Position numbers and translations under genes: made by a program. From Caballeronia concitans (GTDB lineage: Bacteria; Pseudomonadota; Gammaproteobacteria; Burkholderiales; Burkholderiaceae), in contig NZ_FCNV02000007.1 of assembly GCF_001544615.1 (NCBI RefSeq), positions 62,001 through 126,000 of the forward strand: 64,000 nucleotides of DNA, in the 5' to 3' direction. Position 1 is the stretch's first letter. The number at the start of each line of letters is the position of its first letter. The notes below the pieces were generated by a model. It ran no database searches and was not told where the DNA came from. It worked only from the letters and a program-made list of their open reading frames with translations. This document shows positions 7,732 to 16,420 of this stretch, piece after piece.

Positions 7732-9375
7732 TTAAACGTCGATTGCCGCAACCGAGCCCGCGCGCTTGCGCAACTCGTACTTCTGAATCTTGCCGGTCGA
7801 TGTCTTCGGCAACTCGCAGAATTCGATTGCACGCGGCACCTTGAAGCCCGCGAGATGCGCCTTGCAATGCGCGATGAGATCCGCCGCGCTCACTTCTGCG
7901 CCAGCCTTGATTTCGACGAACGCGCAAGGCGTCTCGCCCCAACGCGCATCCGGCTTCGCGACAACAGCGGCCGCGAGCACCGCCGGATGCCGATACAGCA
8001 CGTCTTCCACCTCGGTGCTCGATATGTTTTCGCCGCCCGAGATGATGATGTCCTTGCTGCGATCCTTGATACGCACATAACCATCCGGATAGCAGACGGC
8101 GAGATCGCCGGTATGGAACCAGCCGCCGCGGAACGCTTCCTCGGTGGCCTTCGCGTTCTTCAGATAACCCTTCATCGCGATGTTCCCGCGAAACATGATC
8201 TCGCCGATGGTTTCGCCGTCGTTGGGCACGGGCTGCATCGTGAGCGGATCGCACACGCCGACCGCATCCTGCAAGTGATAGCGCACGCCTTGCCGCGCAT
8301 TGAGCCGTGCGCGGTCGCTGATGTCGAGCGCGCTCCATTCGGCCTGCTGCGCACAGACGGTCGCGGGTCCATAGACTTCGGTGAGCCCATACACGTGCGT
8401 CAGTTCGAAGCCGAGCCGCTCCATGCCTTCGATCATCGCGGCAGGCGGCGCGGCGCCCGCGACCATCGCGTGTACCTTGTGCGCGATGCCTTGCTTCATC
8501 TCGTCCGGCGCATTGACGAGCAGGTTCTGCACGATCGGCGCGCCGCAATAATGCGTGACGCCTTCGCTGCGGATCAGATCGAAGATGGCCTTGGCATCGA
8601 CCTTGCGCAAACAGACGTTCACGCCCGCACGCGCCGCCACGGTCCACGGGAAGCACCAGCCGTTGCAATGAAACATCGGCAAGGTCCACAGATACACCGC
8701 GTGCTTCGGCATGTCCCATTCGAGGATGTTGCTCACCGCATTCGTATAAGCGCCGCGATGATGGTACACAACGCCCTTCGGATTGCCCGTCGTGCCGGAC
8801 GTGTAATTCAGGCAGATGGCGTTCCACTCGTCCGATGGCGGCGACCACGCATAGTCGGGATCGCCGCTCGCGAGCAGCGCTTCATAGCCGATCTCGCCGA
8901 TAAGATCGCCTTCGCCCGTGTATTGCGGATCGTCCACATCGATCACGATGAGCGACTGCGGCACGTCCGCAAGCGCCTTCTTCACCACTCCGGCGAACTC
9001 GCGATCGACGAGCACCGCCTTGGCCTCGCCATGCGTGAGCATGAACGCGAGCGTCGCGGCATCGAGCCGCGTGTTGAGCGTGTTGAGCACGGCGCCCGTC
9101 ATCGGCACGCCAAAGTGCGCTTCCACCATTTCCGGCGTGTTCGGCAGCATGGCCGCGACCGTATCGCCCACGCCGATGCCGCGCGCCGCGAGCGCCGATG
9201 CGAGGCGTCGCGTTCGCGCATACGTTTCGGCCCACGTGCGCCGCACATCGCCATGCACGACGGCAAGCCGCTTTGGATACACGGACGCCGCGCGCTCGAT
9301 GAAAGTCAGCGGCGTCAGCGCCGCGAAGTTGGCCGCTGTCTTGGGAAGGCCTTCGTCATACATATGGGCGGTCAT
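7732..9375 (-). CDS. Acyl-CoA synthetase (AMP-forming), medium/long-chain type
   Basis: A 547-residue adenylating enzyme that activates a carboxylic acid to its CoA thioester using ATP. Signature regions are the phosphate loop LNYTSGTTGNPKGVVYHH, the HVYGLTEVYGPATVC region, GWFHTGDLAVCYPDGYVRIKDR and the C-terminal lysine in KTSTGKIQKYELR. The chosen ATG at 9375 has GGTGAGGAGACAACC in front; an in-frame start at 9414 would add 13 residues without a better site. Acid chain length cannot be read from sequence. The enoyl-CoA hydratase gene is downstream in the same direction, and two glutathione transferases lie upstream on the same strand. Confidence 0.9.
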   Translation of the reverse strand: MTAHMYDEGLPKTAANFAALTPLTFIERAASVYPKRLAVVHGDVRRTWAETYARTRRLASALAARGIGVGDTVAAMLPNTPEMVEAHFGVPMTGAVLNTLNTRLDAATLAFMLTHGEAKAVLVDREFAGVVKKALADVPQSLIVIDVDDPQYTGEGDLIGEIGYEALLASGDPDYAWSPPSDEWNAICLNYTSGTTGNPKGVVYHHRGAYTNAVSNILEWDMPKHAVYLWTLPMFHCNGWCFPWTVAARAGVNVCLRKVDAKAIFDLIRSEGVTHYCGAPIVQNLLVNAPDEMKQGIAHKVHAMVAGAAPPAAMIEGMERLGFELTHVYGLTEVYGPATVCAQQAEWSALDISDRARLNARQGVRYHLQDAVGVCDPLTMQPVPNDGETIGEIMFRGNIAMKGYLKNAKATEEAFRGGWFHTGDLAVCYPDGYVRIKDRSKDIIISGGENISSTEVEDVLYRHPAVLAAAVVAKPDARWGETPCAFVEIKAGAEVSAADLIAHCKAHLAGFKVPRAIEFCELPKTSTGKIQKYELRKRAGSVAAIDV

Positions 9376-9441
9376 GGTTGTCTCCTCACCGTGTCTTTCG
9401 CGGATGCCGCTCATATTACGCGCGCCTGACAGCGCCGCGCA

Positions 9442-10077
9442 TCAGGCCTGATCGTCCAGTTTCACTTCGAAGCCGCGCTGCACGCCGGGTCGCGCAAACA
9501 ATGCTTCATACCAGCGTTTGACGTTGGGAAAATCGTCCAGCGATACTTGATGCCGCTCGTGCCGCCACGCCCAGCCGAGAATCGCGAAGTCGGCGACGGA
9601 CAACGCGCCCGCGACGAATTCCACTTCGGCGAGACGCCGGTCGAGCACGCCGTAGAGGCGTCGTGTTTCATCGGAATAGCGCTTGAGGCCATAACGGCGA
9701 TCGCTCTCCGCTTCGACCATGCGGAAGTGATGCACTTGACCGGGCATCGGGCCGAAGCCGCCCATTTGCCACATCAGCCATTCGAGCACCGGTACGCGCT
9801 CGCGCAGGCTCGCGGGAAGAAACTGCCCGGTCTTTTCGCCGAGATATAGCAGGATCGCGCCGGACTCGAACACGCTGATCGGCTGGCCGTCGGGACCATC
9901 GGGATCGACGATAGCCGGAATGCGGTTGTTCGGGCTGATGCGCAGAAACTCGGGCGCATGCTGCGCGCCCTTCGTGATGTCGATGGTCCTGACCGTGTAG
10001 GGCAGTTGCATCTCTTCCAGCGCGACGCTGATCTTGCGTCCGTTGGGCGTGTTCCATGTATGCAGTTCGATGGTCAT
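9442..10077 (-). CDS. Glutathione S-transferase, YfcG/YghU-like
   Basis: A 211-residue soluble protein with a thioredoxin-like N-terminal domain (residues 1-85) and a helical C-terminal domain. The beginning LHTWNTPNGRKISVALEEM and the segment RISPNNRIPAIVD, followed by FESGAILLYLGEKTG, match the Ure2p-like/nu-class group (YfcG, YghU), which act as disulfide-bond oxidoreductases or glutathione peroxidases rather than classic conjugating enzymes. The T-x-N in TPNGRK is the usual glutathione-contacting position. The gene lies 25 bases downstream of a second glutathione transferase gene on the same strand. Confidence 0.87.
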   Translation of the reverse strand: MTIELHTWNTPNGRKISVALEEMQLPYTVRTIDITKGAQHAPEFLRISPNNRIPAIVDPDGPDGQPISVFESGAILLYLGEKTGQFLPASLRERVPVLEWLMWQMGGFGPMPGQVHHFRMVEAESDRRYGLKRYSDETRRLYGVLDRRLAEVEFVAGALSVADFAILGWAWRHERHQVSLDDFPNVKRWYEALFARPGVQRGFEVKLDDQA

Positions 10078-10102
10078 GTCGGTATCTTTTCGATGGATGC
10101 GT

Positions 10103-10729
10103 TCAGGTCAGTTCGGGCGCGATGTAGCGCTGGAATCCCGCGCGTTGCGACTGTTGCGCGTACCAGCGTTCGAGGTCCGGCAGCGCGGGGCGCTCCAGCT
10201 CCGCGATGCCATACCACCGGCGCGCATAAGCGGCCACGACGAGATCCGCGAGCGTGAACGCGTTGCCTTCGAGAAAGTCGCGGTCTTTCAGATGAGCGTC
10301 GATCACGCGCCACAGCGTTTCGACTTCGCGGGCGTCGGCTTCGAGCTGCTTCAAATGGCGCTTGGCCGCAGGCGTGCGGATGTAGCCCCAGAACACCGGG
10401 CGCTCCGCCGGTTGCAGCGTGGACAGCGTCCAGTCGAGCCAGCGGTCGACGCTTGCGCGCAGCTTCGGGTCGGCGGGATAGATGGCGTTGTCCGCGCCGT
10501 ATTGCATCGCGAGATAGCGGATGATCGCGTTGGATTCCCACAGCACGAAGTCGCCATCCACCAGCGTCGGCACGCGGCCCATTGGATTCATCGCAAGGTA
10601 TTCGGGTTCGTGATTGCGCCCGAACTGCATGCCCGCGTCGATGCGGTCGTACGCCAAGCCCAGTTCGTCACAGCACCACAGCACTTTCTGCACGTTGACG
10701 GAGTTGGCTCTGCCCCAGATGGTCAGCAT
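10103..10729 (-). CDS. Glutathione S-transferase family protein
   Basis: A 208-residue two-domain glutathione transferase. Residues 1-80 form the thioredoxin-like domain, with MLTIWGRANSVNVQKVLW at the start (Ser10 as likely glutathione-activating residue), the cis-proline region MGRVPTLVDGD and WESNAIIRYL for the gamma-glutamyl contact. The C-terminal helical domain contains FTLADLVVAAYARRW, the usual N-capping box. A GAGGGAGACATCC ribosome site precedes the ATG. It is the first gene of a minus-strand group with the YfcG-like transferase, and it differs clearly from that protein, so the pair is not a recent duplication. Confidence 0.88.
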   Translation of the reverse strand: MLTIWGRANSVNVQKVLWCCDELGLAYDRIDAGMQFGRNHEPEYLAMNPMGRVPTLVDGDFVLWESNAIIRYLAMQYGADNAIYPADPKLRASVDRWLDWTLSTLQPAERPVFWGYIRTPAAKRHLKQLEADAREVETLWRVIDAHLKDRDFLEGNAFTLADLVVAAYARRWYGIAELERPALPDLERWYAQQSQRAGFQRYIAPELT

Positions 10730-11171
10730 CGGATGTCTCCCTCTTCAATAGTCTGTCGTTTTCTTCAAGCATAACGGCTATTAAGCGCGGGCTGCAATCG
10801 GGCTTTGCATGAACGCTTGAGCGGATAAGGCGTCGCCAAGCGTTCGTGGTCTGTGGGCTTGCCCACGTTCGGTCGTCGACTTGCATCGCAATGATGGACG
10901 GACACGAACGCTGGCGAGCGGCGTCAAGCAAAACAATATGCTAAGGATGACGAATAAACGTGCGGCCGCCTTCAGACGTTCATGGCGATGGCTACGCCCG
11001 TCCCGATCACTTGCCGCCTGTTGCGTAAACCACCACAGTTTGCGCGCCCGCGTGCCCGCGCCGATGCGTTGCGATATTTGATGTGATAAAAGTCCGCGTG
11101 CTCATCGCGTTTCCATTGCAGACGCGCGCAACGGGCGCATCACATTGAACAGAAATAAACGCATAGACACT
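10730..11171. other. Intergenic region upstream of the porin gene
   Basis: A 442-base gap between divergent genes. It is locally less GC-rich just before 11160 and presumably carries the porin promoter and that of the glutathione transferase, but I could not fix a -35/-10 pair with confidence. No gene or repeat was recognised. Confidence 0.4.
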
Positions 11172-12308
11172 ATGAAGACGATCACCTCGCGCGCGGCCAC
11201 CGCGTTTGCCGCATCCGCCATTGCATTCGCCTGCCAATCCGCGTTCGCGCAAAGCTCAGTGACGCTGTACGGCGTCGCCGACGTGAGCGTGCGCTATCTG
11301 ACCAACGCGAACGCCAGTAACGACGGCAAGCTGTTCATGACGAACGGCGCAATCACCAACAGCCGTATCGGGCTGAAAGGAACGGAAGATCTCGGCGGCG
11401 GCCTGAAGGCGATTTTCCGCCTGGAAAGCGGCGTGGAACTGAACAGCGGCCAGTATTCGGACAGCCAGCGCGCGTTCAATCGCGCGGCCTATGTCGGGCT
11501 CGCGAACCAGTATGGCGCGCTGACGCTCGGCCGCCAGAAGACGCCGCTCTTCGACATGCTCGGCGACACCTACGATCCGCTTACCGTCGGCAATTACTTC
11601 GAGAACGCGTGGCTGCCGGTGGCGCTCGGCGCCGGCTTGTATGCGGATAACGCGGTGAAGTACGAGGGCACGTTCGCGGGCCTGTCCATCGGCGCGATGT
11701 ACTCGTTCGGCACGAACTCCACGTCGACCGGCGCAGGCGGCTTCTCGGGCCAGGTGCCGGGACATCTCGGCGCGGGCAACATGTACGGCTTCACGGCGTC
11801 GTATGCAGTGGGGCCGTTGTCGATCGGCGGCGGCTATCAGCAGAACAGCGACAACGCCAGCAACAAGCAGAAGATCTGGAACGCGAACATCGTCTATACG
11901 GTCGGGCCCGCGAAGCTCTATGCCGGCTATCTGCATTCGACGGACGACACCGGCTTCGTCGACAGCCTGCTCGCGCAACGCAACCTCGTGTCCGGCGTGG
12001 ACATTCTCAAGGGCTCGGGCCGCCGCGACGATGGCCCGTTCGCCGGCGTGACGTGGCAAGTGACGCCCGCGCTGCTGCTCACGGGCGCGTTCTACTACGA
12101 CCACATGAAGAACGCCGCCATCGGCGGTGGCGAGACGGGCAGCGGCAATCGCTACACGGGCGTCGCGGTCGCGGAATATGCGCTGTCCAAGCGCACCGAA
12201 GTCTACGGCACCGTCGACTTCAACAAGGTGACGGGCGCGGGCGTCGTGGAATTGCCGGGCCGCTCGAATCAGACGGGCGTGTCCCTGGGACTGCGCAACC
12301 TGTTCTGA
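11172..12308 (+). CDS. Gram-negative general porin, Burkholderia type
   Basis: A 378-residue outer-membrane trimeric porin. It has a signal peptide (about residues 1-26, cleavage after AFA), then the mature start QSSVTLYGVADVSVRYL typical of betaproteobacterial porins, then GGGLKAIFRLESG and RAAYVGLANQYGALTLGRQKTP. Alternating beta-strand pattern and the C-terminal phenylalanine (GLRNLF) fit BAM-dependent assembly. It allows diffusion of small hydrophilic solutes. The ATG at 11172 gives the proper signal peptide; an in-frame TTG at 11145 would put nine polar residues before it. No strong Shine-Dalgarno is visible. Confidence 0.93.
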   Translation: MKTITSRAATAFAASAIAFACQSAFAQSSVTLYGVADVSVRYLTNANASNDGKLFMTNGAITNSRIGLKGTEDLGGGLKAIFRLESGVELNSGQYSDSQRAFNRAAYVGLANQYGALTLGRQKTPLFDMLGDTYDPLTVGNYFENAWLPVALGAGLYADNAVKYEGTFAGLSIGAMYSFGTNSTSTGAGGFSGQVPGHLGAGNMYGFTASYAVGPLSIGGGYQQNSDNASNKQKIWNANIVYTVGPAKLYAGYLHSTDDTGFVDSLLAQRNLVSGVDILKGSGRRDDGPFAGVTWQVTPALLLTGAFYYDHMKNAAIGGGETGSGNRYTGVAVAEYALSKRTEVYGTVDFNKVTGAGVVELPGRSNQTGVSLGLRNLF

Positions 12309-12390
12309 TCGATGCCGGTGGTGTCGGCATGTCTTGCGGGCGCGAAACTTGCGGCGTAGCGCCCGGAGCCAAAAATCAAAGGAGACAAGG

Positions 12391-13008
12391 ATGCCCGACA
12401 CCACTCATCCGGACCCGTGCAGGCTGGGCGTCGCGTTCATCGACGCTCAGTTGCTCTCGCTTTGCACGCATGCCGGCTTGCTCGCCGACTGGATCGAAAA
12501 TGGCGAGCGCGCGCCGGACTTCAGCGCGCTCGCGCGATTGATCGAGCATCGGCATGCGAAGCCCGAAGCGCACACGCATAGCGAAGACGGCATGCCGATG
12601 AAGAACGATCCGTCCGACGCCTTGCAGCCGTGGCCTTCGCTGCCCGATGCCTCGCAGCGCATGTCCTTCGCGCTGCGCGTGCCGTGTACGAATGCGATTC
12701 TCGCGGTGGCGGATTTCTTCGACGTGCATCGGCTGTCGAGTTCGCGCACGCCCGAAGTGCAGTTCCTCATGCGCCTGCGCGATGCGGCCGTGAACGGCGG
12801 GCGCTTTCGCATCGGCGTCGATGAGTATGTGCCGCACGCGGCGTATGGCGGTCTCATCGTCGACAAGACGATCGACGGCAAAGCCTTGTTCAGCGATGGC
12901 GGGGAAACGGGCTTCATCGCGTTCGGCGATGTGGTGGGTTTGCTCGCGTACTTGCGCAAGCTCCTGAAGAGCATGCAGGCAGTGATCAGTGCGGGCGATG
13001 CCGGATAA
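12391..13008 (+). CDS. Conserved hypothetical protein, about 205 residues
   Basis: Unrecognised. The frame has a strong ribosome site (AAAGGAGACAAGG) ending right before the ATG, and codon use typical of the window, so it is a real gene. The product is soluble, acidic, with no signal peptide or membrane segment. The N-terminal third contains a His-rich patch (IEHRHAKPEAHTHSED). The C-terminal part (from about residue 130) alternates strands and helices. It lies 82 bases after the porin gene and could be in its transcript. No function is proposed. Confidence 0.65.
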   Translation: MPDTTHPDPCRLGVAFIDAQLLSLCTHAGLLADWIENGERAPDFSALARLIEHRHAKPEAHTHSEDGMPMKNDPSDALQPWPSLPDASQRMSFALRVPCTNAILAVADFFDVHRLSSSRTPEVQFLMRLRDAAVNGGRFRIGVDEYVPHAAYGGLIVDKTIDGKALFSDGGETGFIAFGDVVGLLAYLRKLLKSMQAVISAGDAG

Positions 13009-13057
13009 CGCTTGACAGAAGCGGCCGCATGCAACGTACCGCACGCGGCCGCGATGC

Positions 13058-13222
13058 TTATTGCGCCGGCGCGGTCTTGTGATGCTTGTGGTGCTTGTGC
13101 GTCTTGCTATACGCCGGGCGCTTCTGGCTGGACGGATAAGCGGCCGTTGCGAACGAGAGGCTCGGTGCGGCGAAAGCCGCGAGCACGAACAGCACGAGAG
13201 TCTTTTTGATGGCAGTTTTCAT
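13058..13222 (-). CDS. Small exported Lys/His-rich protein
   Basis: A 54-residue protein with a clear signal peptide (MKTAIKKTLVLFVLAAFAAPSLSFA, about 25 residues, written here in part: basic start then hydrophobic core) and a short mature part of some 29 residues ending in KTHKHHKHHKTAPAQ. The mature peptide is strongly basic and histidine-rich, suggesting binding of metal ions or polyanions in the periplasm, but this is only from composition. The gene is convergent with the preceding 205-residue protein gene. Similar short secreted basic proteins are common in Burkholderiaceae. Confidence 0.6.
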   Translation of the reverse strand: MKTAIKKTLVLFVLAAFAAPSLSFATAAYPSSQKRPAYSKTHKHHKHHKTAPAQ

Positions 13223-13384
13223 CGGATGCTCGGTAGTGATTCGTGAATGACGCGATGGCGAACGATCATTCGTGCGCGTCGCGGGCAATGTCGGCACTGC
13301 GCTGATCAGTTTAACCGCGTAAAGCGTTGCCGCGTCATGCCGCATCGACGGTGTTGCGGATTCACCGCGCCCGACGCTTCACGC

Positions 13385-14287
13385 TCACGCATTCGGTCCT
13401 TCGGGCAGCTTGCGCTGCCACGCGACTGCAATCGCGCTGCCGACGATCAACGCAATGCCCGCAAGCGAGAGCGGCTGAATGATCTCGCCCCACGCGACGT
13501 ACGCGAAGAGCGCGGCCCACGCGATGCTCGTGTAGTTGAACGGCGCGAGCGCCCCGGCGTCCGCGCGCCGATACGCGACCGTCATCAGCAATTGTCCTGC
13601 CGTCGCGAATGCGCCGAGCAGCGCCATGACGACGAGCGCCTGAAGGGTCGGCGTCTTCCAGCTGAACGCGAGCGTGCACGCGCTCACCGCGGTGCCGACC
13701 GCGCTGAAAAAGAGCACTGTCGTGCGCGAATCGTCGGTGGCGCGAATGCGCTTGATCTGCATGATCGAAAGCGCGCCGAACATGGCGCTCGCCAGCAGCA
13801 GCAAAGGTCCGAACCACGTCGATTCGCCGCCGCCCGGCCGCACGACCAGCAGCACGCCCGCGAAGCCGATGCACGCGGACCATGCGCCGCGCGTCGTGAG
13901 CTTTTCCTTGAGGACGAACGGCGCGAGCACGACAACGATCAACGTCTCCGAATACGCGATGGCGACGGCCTCGCCGAGCGGCATGAACGGAAGCCCCGCG
14001 AAAAAGAAGCCGGACGCGCCGAGCAGCGTGAGCGCGCGCCACGTTTGCCCTTTGATGTCGAGCGATCTCATGCGATCGGCGAACGACCGCTTGCCGACGC
14101 AGCACATGACGAACGCCGGAATAAGCCCGAACAGCATGCGAAAGAAAGTCACTTCGTTCGCCGGATACTGAAGCGCGACGACCTTCGCGAGCGCATCGAC
14201 GATAGCGAAGCACAGCATCGACGTGAGAATGTAGCCGATGCTCGCAAGCGAAAGATGGCCGTTACGTGTGGCGGTTATCGACGGCAT
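13385..14287 (-). CDS. DMT-superfamily transporter (EamA domain pair)
   Basis: A 300-residue inner-membrane protein with about ten hydrophobic helices arranged as two EamA repeats (roughly residues 15-145 and 155-290). Characteristic features are FFRMLFGLIPA in the first repeat, GEAVAIAYSETLIVVVLAPFVLKEKLT at the repeat end, and ALAPFNYTSIAWAALFAYVAWGE in the second. Family members export small metabolites or amino acids. The ATG at 14287 is chosen, 7 bases after the stop of the TfoX-like gene upstream; a GTG at 14320 would overlap that gene. The two probably share a transcript. Confidence 0.87.
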   Translation of the reverse strand: MPSITATRNGHLSLASIGYILTSMLCFAIVDALAKVVALQYPANEVTFFRMLFGLIPAFVMCCVGKRSFADRMRSLDIKGQTWRALTLLGASGFFFAGLPFMPLGEAVAIAYSETLIVVVLAPFVLKEKLTTRGAWSACIGFAGVLLVVRPGGGESTWFGPLLLLASAMFGALSIMQIKRIRATDDSRTTVLFFSAVGTAVSACTLAFSWKTPTLQALVVMALLGAFATAGQLLMTVAYRRADAGALAPFNYTSIAWAALFAYVAWGEIIQPLSLAGIALIVGSAIAVAWQRKLPEGPNA

Positions 14288-14294
14288 GTCGTGT

Positions 14295-14693
14295 TCAATG
14301 TTTCGATGAGCGTGGCGCACGCATCGCGCGTTTGGCGGCCGGCTTGCGCGGCTTCGGCTCGACGCCCACGCGCGGATCGCGTGCGAGCACGAGCGCGGTC
14401 AACTGTTCGGCGACGGCCTCGAAGTCCGGGCTTTCCTGCGCCACGTAAAGCCACTTGCCGAGCACGGGATGCGGTTGCAGCGCGGGTATCTCGTCGATGA
14501 GCGCGGCATGCCGCTCCCGCGACGTGCACACGAGCAGGCCATTCCACGGCTTCTCGCGATCGGCGGCGACGAGGCACAGCAAGCCGTCGATATACGCGGC
14601 ATCGCAACCGAACATGCGTCTGCGGATGTAGGTCGCATCGCGCTCGAAGGCATCGAAGATCCAGAGCAGGGAATTGCGAATGGTGGCGGGCAT
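14295..14693 (-). CDS. TfoX N-terminal-like domain protein
   Basis: A 132-residue soluble protein. The segment RRMFGCDAAYIDGLLCLVAADREKPWNGLLVCTS resembles the N-terminal domain of TfoX/Sxy, which has a conserved Met-Phe-Gly followed by a short strand pair; the C-terminal tail is basic (PKPRKPAAKRAMRAPRSSKH). There is no C-terminal TfoX domain, so a competence-regulator role should not be assumed. It is the first gene before the DMT transporter, with a 7-base gap, and it follows the DUF4148 lipoprotein gene by 6 bases on the same strand. Confidence 0.6.
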   Translation of the reverse strand: MPATIRNSLLWIFDAFERDATYIRRRMFGCDAAYIDGLLCLVAADREKPWNGLLVCTSRERHAALIDEIPALQPHPVLGKWLYVAQESPDFEAVAEQLTALVLARDPRVGVEPKPRKPAAKRAMRAPRSSKH

Positions 14694-14699
14694 CGTCGT

Positions 14700-15008
14700 T
14701 CAGTGTGTCTGCGCCGGCTGGCAATCCGTTTGGAACCAGCCATCGATTCGACGCTGCGCCACTTGAAGATCCTCGGGATAGTACGGGTCGTACCACTTCG
14801 ACGGATCGTAACCGGCTTGCCTCAGCGCGGTCAGTTCGCTCGCGTTGCGTTCGCGCGAAGGCGGCGCGTGGTTGCGCAGCGCGGCGAGATCGCGGCATTG
14901 CGTTTCTGAGAGATGCCGCGCATTGTCGGGCGTGGCGCTCGCGGCGCAACCCGCCAGCACGAGCGCCGACGCGAAGATCATCGGGAAGAGTTTGATGAAG
15001 TCGTTCAT
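14700..15008 (-). CDS. DUF4148-type lipoprotein
   Basis: A 102-residue exported protein. The N-terminus has a lipoprotein signal with lipobox LAGC (Cys21), so the mature protein is probably lipid-anchored. The mature part contains the DUF4148 pattern ELTALRQAGYDPSKWYDPYYPEDLQVAQRRI. DUF4148 proteins are abundant small periplasmic proteins of Burkholderiaceae without known function. Two cysteines in the mature part could form a disulfide. The ATG at 15008 follows AAGGAAAACGCGGG. It begins a tightly spaced minus-strand group with the TfoX-like and DMT transporter genes. Confidence 0.75.
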   Translation of the reverse strand: MNDFIKLFPMIFASALVLAGCAASATPDNARHLSETQCRDLAALRNHAPPSRERNASELTALRQAGYDPSKWYDPYYPEDLQVAQRRIDGWFQTDCQPAQTH

Positions 15009-15096
15009 CCCGCGTTTTCCTTCAGGGCGATGTCGATTTTGCGTGCGATGCATCGTCGTAGACTGTGTCGAATTTTTCAAGCGAGGAGTGGATATC

Positions 15097-15543
15097 ATGA
15101 CTACCGGCACCGTCCATCTGCACCGCGTCCTGCGCGCGACGCCCGAGCGCGTCTATCGCGCGTTCCTCGAACCCGAAGCCATCGCGAAGTGGCTGCCGCC
15201 CTACGGCTTCACGTGTCAGGTGCATCACATGGATGCGCGCGAGGGCGGAACGCACAAGATGTCCTTCCGCAATTTCAGCACCGGACATGGCCACTCGTTC
15301 GGCGGCGAGTATGTCGAACTCGTGCCGTTCGAGAAGCTGCGCTACACGGACCGTTTCGACGATCCGAACCTGCCCGGCGAGATGCACGTCACCGTTTCGC
15401 TGCGGCAGGTATCGTGCGGAACGGACCTGACCATCGTGCAGGAAGGCGTGCCCGAGGTCATCCCTCTTGAGATGTGCTATCTCGGCTGGCAGGAGTCGCT
15501 GCTTCAGCTCGCAAGACTCGTCGAGCCGGATATCGCCGAATGA
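15097..15543 (+). CDS. SRPBCC-family protein (AHA1/START-like)
   Basis: A 148-residue protein with the ligand-binding SRPBCC fold. The start VHLHRVLRATPERVYRAFLEPEAIAKWLPP, the middle GGEYVELVPFEKLRYTDRFDD and the final helix containing CYLGWQESLLQLARLVEP match the AHSA1/DUF-type group often called activator of Hsp90 ATPase homologues in bacteria. Such proteins bind small hydrophobic ligands; no ligand is known here. A GAGGAG ribosome site sits 7 bases before the ATG. It is monocistronic and convergent with the HAD phosphatase gene. Confidence 0.85.
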   Translation: MTTGTVHLHRVLRATPERVYRAFLEPEAIAKWLPPYGFTCQVHHMDAREGGTHKMSFRNFSTGHGHSFGGEYVELVPFEKLRYTDRFDDPNLPGEMHVTVSLRQVSCGTDLTIVQEGVPEVIPLEMCYLGWQESLLQLARLVEPDIAE

Positions 15544-15592
15544 TGCGCAATACGCGGCCCGCGCTCACGTGTGTCATGCGTGTCACGCGTGC

Positions 15593-16267
15593 TCAGGGCC
15601 GCGCCGCGACTTCGTCCAGATGGGCGAGCAGGTCGGCGGGATCTTCGTACACGCGCAGCGCGCCGGATCGCTCGAGTTCGTCGCTGCCGTAGCCGCCCGA
15701 TAACAGGCCGACGCCAAGCGACCGGCAGCGCCGCGCCGCGAGCATGTCCCAAATGCTGTCGCCGACGACGACCGTATGCTCGATCGGCACGTTCAGACGT
15801 TCGGCGGCGGCGAGGAACAAGTCGGGGTCGGGCTTCGCGTACTTCACGTCGTCGCGCGTGATGACGACCTGCTTCGACGCATCGACGCCCAGCGCTTCCA
15901 GATTGACCGCCGCGGTTTCCATGCGTCCGCTCGTCGCAATGGCCCAGCGCGTGCCCGCGTCCGTCAGCGCGGCGAGCAGCTCGCGCGCGCCCGGCAGCGG
16001 GCACACCTGCGCGCGCAGCCGCTTGTACGCTTCGGCATGCAACTGGCGCAGCCGCTCGACGCGATCCGCGCTGATCTCGCCATGCGTCTCGCGAAGCAAC
16101 TGATTGGTGAAGAGCCCGCCGCTCATCCCGATCTTGCGATGAATGCGCCACACCGACAGTTCGATGCCCTCCGCATCCAGCGCTTCCTTCCAGGCCAGCA
16201 CGTGTTGATAGACGCTGTCGACGAGCGTGCCGTCGAGGTCGAAAAGAAACGATGTTTCGATCCGCAT
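15593..16267 (-). CDS. HAD-family hydrolase, phosphoglycolate phosphatase-like
   Basis: A 224-residue cytoplasmic phosphatase. Motif I is FLFDLDGTLVDS with nucleophile Asp10 and acid/base Asp12; motif II is the Thr/Ser in AIATSGR; motif III is the lysine in KYAKPDPDLF; motif IV is VVGDSIWDML. The helical cap between residues 20 and 85 is of the C1 type, as in phosphoglycolate phosphatase and beta-phosphoglucomutase. The substrate is not determined by sequence. The ATG at 16267 places motif I at the usual distance from the N-terminus; longer in-frame extension is non-coding in character. Divergent from the DAHP synthase gene. Confidence 0.9.
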   Translation of the reverse strand: MRIETSFLFDLDGTLVDSVYQHVLAWKEALDAEGIELSVWRIHRKIGMSGGLFTNQLLRETHGEISADRVERLRQLHAEAYKRLRAQVCPLPGARELLAALTDAGTRWAIATSGRMETAAVNLEALGVDASKQVVITRDDVKYAKPDPDLFLAAAERLNVPIEHTVVVGDSIWDMLAARRCRSLGVGLLSGGYGSDELERSGALRVYEDPADLLAHLDEVAARP

Positions 16268-16420
16268 GTTCTTGCTCCGATGATGAAGTCTCATGATACG
16301 CACGATCCTCAGCCCAAGGGGCCGCCGCACCGCAACGATGCGATAATCGATGTTCGCGCCGCTCGTCGGCAATGAAGCGGAAAAACCGCATCGAACCTGC
16401 ATTTCAAGCATTTATACCGC

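Noticed and set aside
12334-12390. Extended N-terminus for the 205-residue protein starting at 12334.
   Set aside because: The strong ribosome site AAAGGAGACAAGG lies directly before the ATG at 12391, and the upstream 19 codons are atypical.
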